A stretch of DNA of 64,000 nt, taken from the NCBI GenBank assembly GCA_017979445.1, contig CM030711.1:46547560-46611559 (forward strand). Reading direction: 5' to 3'. The notes under the pieces were generated by a model, which was not told the origin of the DNA, ran no database searches, and saw only the letters and a list, made by a program, of their open reading frames with translations. The position numbers were made by a program, and so were the translations under genes. Shown in pieces: positions 12,635 to 24,091 of the stretch. Each line of letters starts with the position of its first letter. The first letter of the stretch is position 1. The stretch is from Akebia trifoliata (Eukaryota > Streptophyta > Magnoliopsida > Ranunculales > Lardizabalaceae).

Positions 12635-12975
12635 TCAATAGATAAAATTGTAAATAATGTTCTAGACAAAATTTTGTCTTATGTGACTACAAAGTTTCGG
12701 AATGGGCTGAATTTTTGTGAGGATGGTCTCTATGATAAGGAGATCATCCTCACAAAAAATCAGCCCATCCTAAAACTTCTAACTCCATGAAAAGTGGTTA
12801 CAAACTAATGGAAAAAAAAATTGACGATTCTTTAACTTATAAATTAGGGTTAGAAATTTCAGAATGAGCTGATTTTTTGTAAGGAGAATTTTCTCACCAT
12901 AGGAATCATCCTCACAATAATCAAGCCGAAACTTTTAGCCCATATAGGACAAAACACTTTATCTATGAAACCCAA
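12635..12975. mobile_element. Compound foldback element, old degenerate copy
   Basis: Two hairpins on the family arm (fragments such as GAATGGGCTGA, GTGAGGATG, AAAATCAGCCCAT) at about 12692-12785 and 12845-12945, separated by the spacer seen in other copies. Terminal repeats are eroded, so the ends are approximate. Confidence 0.65.
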
Positions 12976-13039
12976 CCCTTCATAGAAATTGTGTGGTAGA
13001 TCATCAAAACTATGTTGTGTCCAAGTTTTAAAATATATA

Positions 13040-13135
13040 ATATATGTTATATAATTGTGGTGATGACAACTTAGATAAGTTGGTAAAGGGGCATGGAGAA
13101 TTGAACCCACGACCAGGGCTCAAACCCCATTCTAA
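13040..13135 (+). mobile_element. tRNA-like SINE fragment
   Basis: A box-A-like TTAGATAAGTTGGTAAAGG is followed 30-40 bp later by a box-B-like GGGCTCAAACCCC, tRNA promoter spacing. It lacks a cloverleaf acceptor stem, so it is read as SINE rather than a tRNA gene. Confidence 0.4.
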
Positions 13136-13231
13136 ATTCCACTGCTTGAGAATTATGAGATCAGACTTACTTTGCATGCTCAAGATCAAAACCCTAATCC
13201 TTGTGTTTTTCTAGGTGGTTGGGCTGAAGTA

Positions 13232-13665
13232 GTGGGCCTATCCTCCCAAATGTGTTTAATTAGACCTATAGAGATATTTTTAACAATCAAACATAACAGG
13301 TTTTAACTAAAAAAAAAAAAAAAAAAAAACCAAATATCTAACACATTCTCCTTAGCATTTGAAATTTCTCCAAATAAAAAGTGGGCCCATGGGCCTTTCC
13401 TTCCAAATGTATTTAATTAGACCTAAAGGGATATTTTAACAATCATAAATAGAAGGTTTTAATTGAAAAAACGAAATATCTAACACATTCTTTCTAGCAT
13501 ATGAAGTTTATCAAAATAAAAAGTGGACCCATGGGCCTATTCTCCCAAATGTATTTAATTAGACCTAAAGAGTTATGTTAACAATCATACATACAAGGTT
13601 TTAATTAAAAAAAATAAAATAACTAACACATTATCTGTAGCTAATGAAAATTTTCCAAATAAAAA
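13232..13665. repeat. Tandem repeat, three units of about 145 bp
   Basis: Units start at 13232, 13381 and 13523, each with GTGG(G/A)CC near the start, then CCAAATGTATTTAATTAGACC, an A-rich tract, and TAACACATT. Units 2 and 3 are closest to each other. No coding potential. Confidence 0.85.
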
Positions 13666-13669
13666 TGAG

Positions 13670-15475
13670 TCACCTTTAATAAGGGTCCTTGGACTCACCT
13701 CTTAGCATCCAAAAACATGGTCCCATATACTTCAAGGGTGTAGAGGACAGAAATCTATGAATTTCAAAAAAAAAAAAAAAAATTCAATTTTACTATTAAA
13801 TTTCATTTTTAAGTTCGAGAGTAATGTGGAAGTTTGATTTTTAAAATAATGGTTCAAGTTCAAAATAAATTATTATTTTTATTTGAGTTTTGTTTGTAAA
13901 ATTTAGAGGGCTGTGGTGTTGCATCTATCTTTTCGACACGTGTTATTTATATTTAGATAATTTATTATAGAGCAAAAGACAAAGGCGTGATTTGTGACAG
14001 CTACGGCTCAGTTAAGAGTGGACTAAACTCGGCTCTAGAAGCCGAGCCATCACTTAATATTTTCCTTCAATCGGACATGTGGCAATATTCTGTTGAATTA
14101 ACAGCTTAATATGCGGAGCATACCCTCGACTTTATCGATGCTTGTCACGAAGATAAAACCAAGGCCACGGATAAGAAATATTTTGTTCATTTTGACCCTC
14201 AAAAATTCCATTCCTTGAGATAATAATTTTGTTTTATTGCGAGGGATTCTATTTTCACACCAACTTTTGCTAAGAGTACCCTAACTCATAGGGATAGGAT
14301 TTTGTTAGGGCACACATTAAAGTGCAATCAATTCACTTTGAAAATTGGATTCTGAAGGTATTTTGGTAAAAAATAATTTGTTAAAAGTATTTTTTATTAT
14401 ACAAAATTCAATTTTCAAAGTGTATTTATTGCAATGATGAATGCACGTCGTAAACTACGTGATTGATATGAAAAGGGCATAGAACCGCAAATCTTTTTTC
14501 TTATATATCTCGAAGAAAAAGATCTATGATTTTATACCCTTTCCATGTCAACCGTGTACAAATCATGTATGATTTACTTATCGCGTGCATTCATCATAAC
14601 TCATGAAATATATCAAAAAACTAGCAAACATCTTGGAGTGCTCTTAGTAAAAATTGGTGTGACCATAAAAGTTCTCTTTATTGCAGCTAAAGAATATACC
14701 TTGACTTCTTATTTTGAGGTGAGAGTAATTGTGAGATACCAACATTAAAAAGGGGTGAAATCATCCCAATGGATGAGATGAGAAAATATTTTTCGAACTT
14801 TGAGAAAAATTCACTTTTTGATTAAAAAAAATTTTCCAAAAAAATATGCAATCACACAACCTTAAAGAGTACTCCATCCATTGTTTAAAAATTAATTCGC
14901 CGGCCGAAATGATCAATGTGAAATATTGTCATGGTCAATTGGGTTTGATGTTAGAAATATAGAATAATCATTTTTTAATAATTGAAAAGCTTATTACCCG
15001 TGTAATCGCAAAATTTTATAGCCTAGCATCAACTAATGGTTTGACTTATTTAAAAATATAAAATAATAGATTTCAATTTAAATATTATAAATTACAAAAC
15101 AAAATAAAATAAAATAAAATAAAATACACCGATTTTAATGGTTTGACTCATTTAAGGTTTGTATTGTCCTCCGATCCTCATTTTTTTTAATATAAGTATA
15201 AATTTATTAAAAAGGGCACAGATTGCAAAATACAAAAGAGACTTACAAGGTGGTCGAGGTGACCAACCCAAAGGCCTCTAACGATCTACTAATGCATCCT
15301 CCCCCCAGAAGACAGAATCTTCGTAAAACACACCCTTAGACTCCCATCCTCATTGGATTGGTCCCAAATCAACTCTAACCCAATTGGCCCTGATCCATTA
15401 ACATCCCTATCAAGTATTTAATATTTGATCCCTAGCTTGTCTATCAAACAAGAAATCAGAAGTCTGGGAATAAAG
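13670..15475. other. Intergenic, AT-rich
   Basis: No gene recognised. 14245-14440 holds a foldback terminus like 61687 (TTTTCACACCAACTTTTGCT) and the dispersed GGGCACAC repeat. (AAAAT)n lies at 15100-15126. 15190-15345 resembles an antisense retroelement 3' end but could not be assigned. Confidence 0.45.
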
Positions 15476-15477
15476 GG

Positions 15478-15735
15478 GTTGGCTCAATGGCAATTTCGGA
15501 CCAATAAGTGATTAGTGCCCGTAGGTTGTGAGTTTTATACCCAATATGAGCATTAATTCCTCAGGGGCCACCCGCAGCGCATCCTCACTTACCTGATGAG
15601 GTGATGTGCGGGGCATTGCATGTGCATGGGACTAGTCCTTAGACAAAACCATAGTCCATGGAGTGGGTAAAGGCCAGATACTGGCCCAATCCGCTGCCTA
15701 CAAGGATACTGGTTAAAAAAAAAGAAAAAAAGAAA
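15478..15735 (+). mobile_element. tRNA-derived SINE, family 1
   Basis: Box A TGGCTCAATGG at 15480 and a box-B-like GGTTGTGAGTTTTATACCC at 15524 are followed by a body with GGGGCCACCCGCAGC and GGGCATTGCATGTGC, and an A-rich tail. Relatives: 53030-53195 and 58920-59100 (minus), 55085-55265 (plus). Confidence 0.7.
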
Positions 15736-15983
15736 TAAAAAGAAATCAGGCAAATAAGGTTTGTAACAGATGGATTTTACCAGCTGAAAGAAACTATTTC
15801 TTCCTCGACTTTCATCACATCTATGTCAAGAAAGAAGGTTTATACAGAGTTTCAGGAGTTCACCCATTGAAATGACAGTGTGATAATACAAAAACTCGAA
15901 AATAAGATTCAGAAGACAACAGAGAAATATAAGACAACCCAAGAAATGAACCATCTTAAGCAGAGGCGAGATGGTAAAGCCAT

Positions 15984-18900
15984 TCAGACCTCAGTGGGAG
16001 GTTTCAACCTCGTCAGTCTCCTGATTCTATCTTTCTCCGTGTTTTCCAGCATACCCTTCATAGTAGAACAGAAATAGAAAAGTCATTAATGTGATTAGTA
16101 TATAAAGACATTTGGTATGATGATGAAGAATATTGTGGGGTTTTCTTTTCTAAGATGAAGAGGACTTCATAAGGTTTGAAGAATTAGTGTGGTGATGCCT
16201 TCATTCCCTCGCCAATCATTTTCAGACCTAAAAGGATGGTTGCGGTACCAGTAGTGGAAAAAACTGAACCCAAATATGTAGTGTGCATTTTCTTACCGTC
16301 CAAATGATCTCATCAAGACACAGGCATATCTTCCCGTACTTGTCGAGGAACAAGCGTTCAGTTGGTGGTTTTCCACATACATCTTTCACTGATGATGTTA
16401 TGACAAATATCACTTCTGCCACTGAAGAAATAAGACAAAAGCCAAGATCAATATAGGGATCAAACATATAAAATGGATGGATGGTAGCACGAGGATTGGA
16501 GAAGTTGTCCATCTTATGCAGTACACAGGAGGTGCTTTATTGGGATCACATTTGATGGATCCCAATTATGAGTTTATTTATTCTTTTTTGTTTCTTCTAT
16601 CAGTGATCCAAATTAGGAGTTCACTGGGCCAAAATTAATTTCAGTAGACAACTGTAACCATTGTTGTCAAATGTGGTCGCATATTCGCATATGCTACAGT
16701 CGCATATCCCAAATTATGCTATCTGCCAACATACGATGGCATATTTTTGCATGCACTGGCATATGCCATGAGTGCAATGACATGTGTGATTTGTGCAATG
16801 GCATATTTTTCTGCATTTTTTTTTCGATATTTTTTCTTGCAGCATGTGCCACCAAGAAAGCGATGTGCAAAATCGCATATGCGAACAGCACGTGCTGGTC
16901 ACATATGCTATTTAACAACATTGACCGTAACCATCTAATCTATCTCATTCTTTTGGGACTGTCACGAGAATAGATGTCCACATATCAGATGATTGGTCTT
17001 TAGAGAAATTTTAGGACTAGATCTCCTTAGTGAGAGCCATGAAAGGTGGGCCCAACTCCCATCAAGCTCCGCCACACCACCATCGAATCAATCACAACCA
17101 TACAATGCAACTCTACCAAGTTTTTGCACAGGTAGGCTATCTTCTTCCCATTTTGAAATTCCTCTTAATATAGACAGAGAGAGCCTAGCAAGATAAACTT
17201 ACAAGCAAGTTCATCATAATCATCCTTTCCGACAACATAGACGCAGACATCTCCCAGTACAGTGTAAACAATATAAACTGACCTGAAAAAGTAAATGTGT
17301 GAAAACAAACTCCCATTCAACAAAATAAGCATTATGTAAAGTCCAGAATCAAAGAGGAATGATTAAGCATGTAAACAGTTAAAATCATTTTCAAGTGGAA
17401 TAATAGTGCCCCAATTACTTCACACGTAATATTGTAATACTCGCAAAGGAAGTGGTTGAATTGATTTGAGTCATAGATAAGTTTCTGTCATACTTATTAT
17501 TCTGCCGAGGTTATTGAATAAAAAATTGCGATAAATATAAAATAACTTTTTACTACAAAAGCTTTCAACTATAAAATGTTTTGTTTTGCTAAAATATAAA
17601 ATAATAAGATTTTGTATTAGGGGAGTACCAACATTGAGGGGGACATTAGCAACCTCCACATAAGATGGTTCTTTTGTCCATTGTCTAATGGATTGGAAAA
17701 TCTTGGCTTCGAATCCTACTGAGAGATCCACTAGAGACCATAAATTGTTGAACATACAACAATACGTTTCTTTTGGGCGACAAGAAATTCAATGGATTCA
17801 GCATGGACGGATTTACAGTGGGGGCCCTCACAAGAACTTTCAAAGTCTATGGATTATAGAGCTATTACAACAGATTTTAGTGGTGGGTAAAAAACATCTG
17901 CCACTATTGCCAGCACAAAAAAAAATTTCACTCTTAGTTGCCCTTTCTACTCTTGGTTGCCCCCACATGGGTAAAATCCTGGCTCCACTCATGGGATTCA
18001 GACATGGAAATGCCTATGGTGACTTACTTAAACATGGATAATAAATGGCAAATCATTGTTACACAAATATTGCCAACTAGTGTGCAACATCTGCACAACC
18101 AATATTTAACTAGGTTTTTTTTTGAAGGGTAAGTAAACTTTTACTAAATAAGAAGACAGTTGAGAAGACCAATACTTCAACTAAATTTTATAGATGAGTT
18201 AGCAAGTCCAAACTTTTATAACTCCACATGTAGGAATCTCAAAAATGCTTCAGATGCACTACGAAGTAACCATTTTGTTATTAGAGCACATCACAGATTG
18301 GGCAGAGGTATAGACAGCACATGGGAACACTCTGTGCAGTGCCAATGACTTAATTTGTGAAAGAAGATGCGCATAGACAATCTTTGTGTATTAATATTTC
18401 AATTAAGAAGATGTACAAGTACACATACTTGTGTGAAGCAACAAAGAGCTCTTCATTTTTGGCACCTTTAAGATTATCTGCTCCCAACTTAACTAAGAAA
18501 GAGCGCCAATGTAATCGTTCCTCAGCTGGAACACCATGGAAGCTGCAATATGGCAAACCATAACATGAAATGAATGAAATAAGCAAGCTTCTCTCTTCAA
18601 CTTTACTAAAGGTAGCTCAATGATGTTGTGATTATTCGTGCTTTATAGGTCTCTAGTGTGTTGATAGTTATGCGCTCAACGCATTTGTGAAATGACTTCA
18701 TAAGACTTAACCACTTTAGATTCCCTTCTCTGAGGGAATGATTAGCCTTTTTATTTCTCTTTGGATACTTATCCAAGTTATATTGAGATAGAAAAGAAAA
18801 AAAAAAGAAAGAAAAAGAAAAAAGGAAAAATAAGATATACATATACCTATGTATATATATATATAGGGAGCGGTTCGGCAGCCCTAAAGTTTGCCAAACA

Positions 18901-21900
18901 TTTTTTGTAAATCACTTTTGATGGGGTTAGAAGTTTTGGAATAGGCTGATTTTTTGTGAGGATGATCTCTACGGTGAAGAGAACATCCTCACCAAAAATC
19001 AGCTCATTTTGAAACTTCTAACCCTAGTTACAAGTTGAAGAATCGTGGACCGTCCAATTTTTGTATATCACTTTTGATGGGGTTAGAAGTTTTGGAATAG
19101 GCTGATTTTTGGTGAGGATGATCTCCTCATCATAGAGATCATCCTCACAAAAAATCAGCCCATTCCAAATCTTCTAACCCATGTTTTAAAAAATGTTTGG
19201 CAAACTTTAGGGCTGCTGAACCGCTCCCATATATATATATTATTTAATAAAACACAACAGTGAACCCCACTCCCTTTATCCCTCACATAAGTAGGGGTTG
19301 GGATGTAATCTATCCACAAATCGTCATGGATCTCGATGAGCGGAAACATTTCAAACCCCCACACTCTCTCAATTCAATATCCCATCCTCTTTCTCATGAC
19401 TCATCTCTCCCCCCCTCCTCTCTCATTTCTCCTACAGGTCCAAGGCACTCCCTCTCTCTCGATTCTGTGTTGCAAGTTCAAGAAAGGGAATCACAAGTTG
19501 AATGAATACTAGGTAAAACCCTAGACTCTCTCTCTCTCTCACGGTTCTGTTTTCTAAAAAGGTTTTAGCCATCTTCAACCTCCAGATCTTTTGTGATGAA
19601 GGACTCAACTACAGAAGAAGGGTCTTTGGATGGTTTCGACGACTAAGAGGTGGTTTTTGTTGAAATTATAGGGTTTTCTTTGCAGAAATTTTTTATTTTG
19701 TTTGATTGTTCTTTGCAGAAATTGTTTATTTTGTTTGATTGTTTTCTTTAAATTGATACATTTGTCTAAGAGATTGAGGGCATGATTTTGTATGATTTCT
19801 CTTTCAATTTTATTTTATAGTCAACTTTTTTCACGGTAATCTTTTGGCTTGATCCTCATGGACTCATTGTAGTACAAAGAGAATATGTTGCATCATTTTT
19901 TTTTCAACTATTTGAACTTTGCACCACTTTTTTTCAACTATATTATCAATTGTTTCCCCCATTTTTACTTTTGATGGGTAACTGTTCGCAGGATTGCCCT
20001 CCATCAGATTTGAAGTAAGGTAATTCCAATTGCCCTCCATCTACTACTTTTGGGGATTCATCTCTTTCTTTTTTATGAGGGTGCAGGCTTACAACCTTTA
20101 ACTAAGCTACACCTAAAATCCCAATATGTGATATTTTTAATCTACTACAGGGTTATTTCCTAAAGTTTTTCTTTTGTTAATCTAAAATAGTTTCAAATGT
20201 ACAGACAACAGTTGGAATTAAAACGTCTCACTGAACCTCAATTTCTGGCTTCGCCAGAATTGACCTCATAGATCAAGTTACCATCACCAGCCAATTCATC
20301 TTTGGCTTCTTCCATCTGATGTTCTTTATGGTAAAGTTCATCCCTCAACCTTTTGATCCCAGTGTACTTCTACTCAGGCTCTATTGTAAAATCATAAACC
20401 CTATTTATAATGATGCCTAAGAAAGTAAGAAACAGGTTATCTAACAATGCTTGGCATCACTTCTCAAATTATGCATTCTACATAAGAAAACAAGAGGGAA
20501 AATGTGAGATGTTCTTTGCATTAATGTTTAAATAGAAGTAATGGTCATGGATTGACCATGTGAAAAAAAATCTCACTACATTCTATAGAGTCTTAAAGCC
20601 ACCAAATGAGTGTTGTTGGGATATTAGTGTAGTTAGTTTTGGTGATTTCACTGACTTAGTTGTGAAATGCGTATTTTTATAATTATAATAGTCGATGGTG
20701 TTGGACACAAAAAGTTGTTGAGCTGGGCATTGCAGGGAGAAATAATCAGTATATATGATGGGAAAGAACACTCACTATAGGGATGTTAAGACTTTATTTT
20801 CTTTGGCTGCAGAGCGTTTAAGGATTTTTTTTTTTTTTTTTGAATTAGAAATGATTTGTGAGGATGAATTGTAAGCTTTTCTTATGTGAATTTATTATTC
20901 TTTTAACTTTGCTCCTATATGAATTTAGTCTTTGTTTTGGGGCTTCTTAAATTTCTTGGGTTTCATTTTTCAGTAATGATCCTTGAGTGTGAAGTGGTCT
21001 TTTAATATAAGAATTGCATCAACTACAAAAGAAGAAGAATAAAAACCAGGTTAGGCTTCATCCCCACCTCTTGATTCCCGTGTTTGCTATTAGTTTTATT
21101 GGATCTTCATGGTTTATGTTATTAATGAATCAGGTCACATTCATTTTTCGAGTTCTCATTTAGATCCCAATGTCTTTGTTAGTTCGGATTACTAAAAGAG
21201 TGATTTTAGGTTTTCTGATATAAGGGTTGGAGACTTGCAACAACAACAAAAGTCGTCTTGGCCTTGGGGTAAAACCTGAAATGATGGCCTTCAAATAGCC
21301 AAATGGGGGACTAGGTCAAACAGCCCCACTTCACCTGGGTCTTCCTTGAGAGATTATCGTAAATTACCTAAATGCCCTAATTCTCAACCTCTATGATGAA
21401 AGCCCTTGGATTTTATCCCCAAAACCCTAACTACATCAAGATTGTGTTTTTATTGTGTGAAAACTTTGAAAGGGTAATGAAAGACCAAAATGAGGTAATG
21501 AAATAGTATTTCAGGATTCATGTCTTAACATGTGTACATGAACGTTTGTGGTGTTATTGTGTGGAGGCTTTAAATGGAGTAATGAAAGATTGAAAAAATT
21601 GTAAATGACGTAGAACAAACTATTGGAAGAATCATGCTTTAATAAGCTCTAAATAGAATTACTGGATGAACATGGTTGGTGGCACTGATCCCATGAGTAG
21701 TAAGGAATAAAAGAATAGGAGGTATGCAATTAATAAATATGTTGGTTTCACATGAAAGAATGAGCCCTTTTTTATGATCCTGTAAGAAGACTAGCTTTAT
21801 TTGGTGTTATTGATAATTTGCCCTATAAACAACCTTTTTATGATCTTATAAGAACAAGCCCTGTTGGTGAAGCTCAATCAATTATGTCTCCCAACTAATT

Positions 21901-24091
21901 TTTCGTTCCTAATGGTGTAAAATCTGAACGCATTTATGTGTTTCAAAAAGTCATTTTCAGCTTTCTAAGGGTGTAATATCATATTCCAATTCGTGAGTTG
22001 CAAACTCACGTTGAAAGTTGGTAGATTTCTACACAAATGAAGTGTTCTTGGTTTGTCTTCTACATAAATATGTTGGTCCCGCGTAACTTGATTATTTACA
22101 TGGGAAGTATTGCAGGAATGATAGATGAGTCTCATTTTTTTTAATATAACACATGATATTTTTTTTTTGTTTGCTTGGAGAAAAAATGAACCATTCAAAA
22201 TAGTGAGGGATGTGAGAATAGGTTTCGTCAAGAGGTTAAGATAAAGATGATGGATTTACTAGAAATTTGAACGAGTTCAATAGGTTTAATACAATAATTG
22301 GACATTTATTAGGTGTGAAAATGAGTTTTCTACTCATAAAAAAACTTTCCAACGTGTTAGGAACACATCCACACTTGTATCACCCGTGGCGTAGGCACAG
22401 GCATTCACTAGTGTGTGTGTGTATATATATATATACACACACGTGAGGGGTTCTAGAGCTACTCCCTGTTTTACTCCCAGTTTGTACACCCACGATTCGC
22501 CGTACATGAAACAAAATCAATGGCATATATTATAGCTGATGTGGCAGGTTAAAGTGGTTACTTTTGAGAGATTTACAATGCAGACCTATCTGTTGCTATT
22601 TTATTACAAAAACCCCTTACATTATCAAGTTTGTTACCGAAAAAACCTTACTTTATGAATCAATCTAGCATGACTAACTTCGTAGGATTTCAAATCTTAG
22701 TAAGGGTCATTAAGCTCACATGGATTATCAAATTGGCAATCCAACACCACAAACTCCTAGATTTCATGGAAAAAAACTCAGACTTAAGATAAAAAAATTC
22801 AAAAAAATCATTTTTGAGCTTGATCGAAGGGTTGAAAATGGATGGCTATTGAACTCCCAAATTTAAAACTAAAATTCAATGGTGATAATTAACTCTTTTT
22901 TCAAAATAAAAATAAAAATCAAAGTTCTTAGAATTTTGTCCTTTATAATGCCATGGCATCAAATCATGTTTTTTGATGCCACAAATTGATGTGGTTAGGA
23001 TCTACTCTAAGGTTTGTTGTACAACAAACTTGATAAAGTAAGGTTTGGTGGGTAACAAACTTCATAAAGTAAGGTTCCCTTGGAGTTATGCAAGTGTACA
23101 CTGGTTCATCCCTTTCATGAAGCCCACTTAATAATGCCTGATAAGTGACCATCAACAATCAAAGGCCAACAAAGGTTGGAAAAAAGTAATGTCTTCCTCT
23201 AGCCTCAAGTTCGTTAGAGACATTGATATCAGTCAGACACTCAAACCTAACAAAGCACCTGAACCCATTTATATCTCTAAGAAACTTGCAACTTTGCCCT
23301 CTTCCTTGTTTACCCCCTCTCCCCTTTTTTTGATTTGTAAAAGTTTTCATTAGAATGAGGACGGATGGCCAACCCAGAACAAGACCACCAATTGTAAGCT
23401 TTGATTGTTGTTGTTGCATCTCTTCTAGGAACTTCCCCACAAAACCATCCTTCATTAAATTTTAAATGAGATTCTCTCTTGATCATTCAACAAGATTGGT
23501 CTAGCAAGATAAATTGGGGTTCACTTAGCACTCACATGGCGAATTGTTTTCTCTATAGGAGACCCAAAAACCAACCCTTACCATCTTTGACAGTATAAAT
23601 GATTTGTGTTAAAGGTCTTAAATTTTATATGAATCAACAATTCAAACCCCCAAACAAATTTGGCAATCTACCCACTTAATATTACCAATCCACTTGGATA
23701 ACTAATCAATTATCATCCAAATAAACTAAAACCAAGATCCATCAAACAGATTCACAGCCATCCTCAAAATTTTTTTTTTTACTACAAAATTACACGATCA
23801 GAAGATCCATAAAGATTCCAAAACTTCTACCAAACAAAACATTTTCTACAACAAATAACAGATTAAATTAACAGATAAATCAAACCTTAAAAGGAAAAAA
23901 AAACAAATAAAAATAAGCCAAATAATAGATCAATAGGGTGAAATTAAAAAAAGAAACTCTAGAATCGTAAATCGATTTGCGGTGAGAGATCAGATCTACT
24001 GAGTGATCGAAGAAAACGAGCGGTGTAGATTGACTTACCGTTCAACCAATATGTTGCCTTCGGAGTTGGAGAAGAGTACAGCGAGCAGCAT
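15984..24091 (-). CDS. Longin-like / clathrin-adaptor small-chain-like protein
   Basis: Five exons joined by consensus splice sites: 24039-24091, 18429-18542, 17203-17282, 16297-16421 and 15984-16055, exactly 148 codons (147 residues). The N-terminus MLLAVLFSNSEGNILVERF is the typical first beta-hairpin of the SNARE-like (longin) fold shared by adaptor sigma chains and coatomer zeta. It is followed by GVPAEERLHWRSFLVKLG, SVYIVYTVLGDVCVYVVG and LDKYGKICLCLDEIIW, which matches the late strand and helix of small chains, and the end RLKPPTEV. I recall this as a conserved one-copy plant SNARE-like superfamily protein; the complex it joins is not evident, but a vesicle-coat or trafficking role in the cytosol is the family expectation. 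Intron 1 is 5.5 kb and holds repeats. TG is found where most relatives, as I recall, have KG (residues 124-125). Confidence 0.88.
16659..16923. mobile_element. hAT-like MITE rich in GCATATGC, copy 1
   Basis: A 265-bp element with ends CATTGTTGTCAAATG and TAACAACATTG. Flanks ACTGTAAC (16651-16658) and ACCGTAAC (16924-16931) are an 8-bp target duplication with one mismatch. The interior is full of the palindrome GCATATGC/CATATG. It lies in intron 3 of the longin-like gene. The second copy is at 39632-39897. Confidence 0.82.
17802..17993. mobile_element. hAT-like MITE, 192 bp
   Basis: Begins CATGGACGGATTTACAGTGG and ends AAAATCCTGGCTCCACTCATG, with a perfect 8-bp duplication GGATTCAG (17794-17801 and 17994-18001). 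Same family and size as 7360-7553. It lies in intron 2 of the longin-like gene. Confidence 0.88.
18866..19228. mobile_element. Compound foldback element, reference copy
   Basis: 363 bp. Terminal inverted repeats of about 38 bp start GGGAGCGGTTC and run through GCAGCCCTAAAGTTTGCC. Two internal hairpins, 18925-19023 and 19081-19179, use the same arm (GGTTAGAAGTTTTGGAATAG). Between them is the spacer with GAAGAATCGTGGACCGTCC. Both sides are (TA)n (18851-18865 and 19229-19241). It lies in intron 1 of the longin-like gene. Confidence 0.88.
19243..24038. other. Rest of intron 1 of the longin-like gene
   Basis: 19320-19650 is CT-rich and looks like a plant 5' leader on the plus strand (splice-like AG/GTAAAA near 19512), but no protein follows. 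On the minus strand 20220-20375 reads as a short coding-like stretch (IKRLRDELYHKEHQMEEAKDELA), probably a captured exon fragment. A (TG)(TA)(CA) palindrome is at 22411-22442. A foldback with CAAACTTGATAAAGTAAGG ends lies at about 22590-23090. No intact gene. Confidence 0.5.

Noticed and set aside
23159..23455. Minus-strand 98-codon frame in the long intron
   Set aside because: No recognisable motif, flanked by repeat-like sequence, and low-complexity Lys/Gly run; treated as chance.
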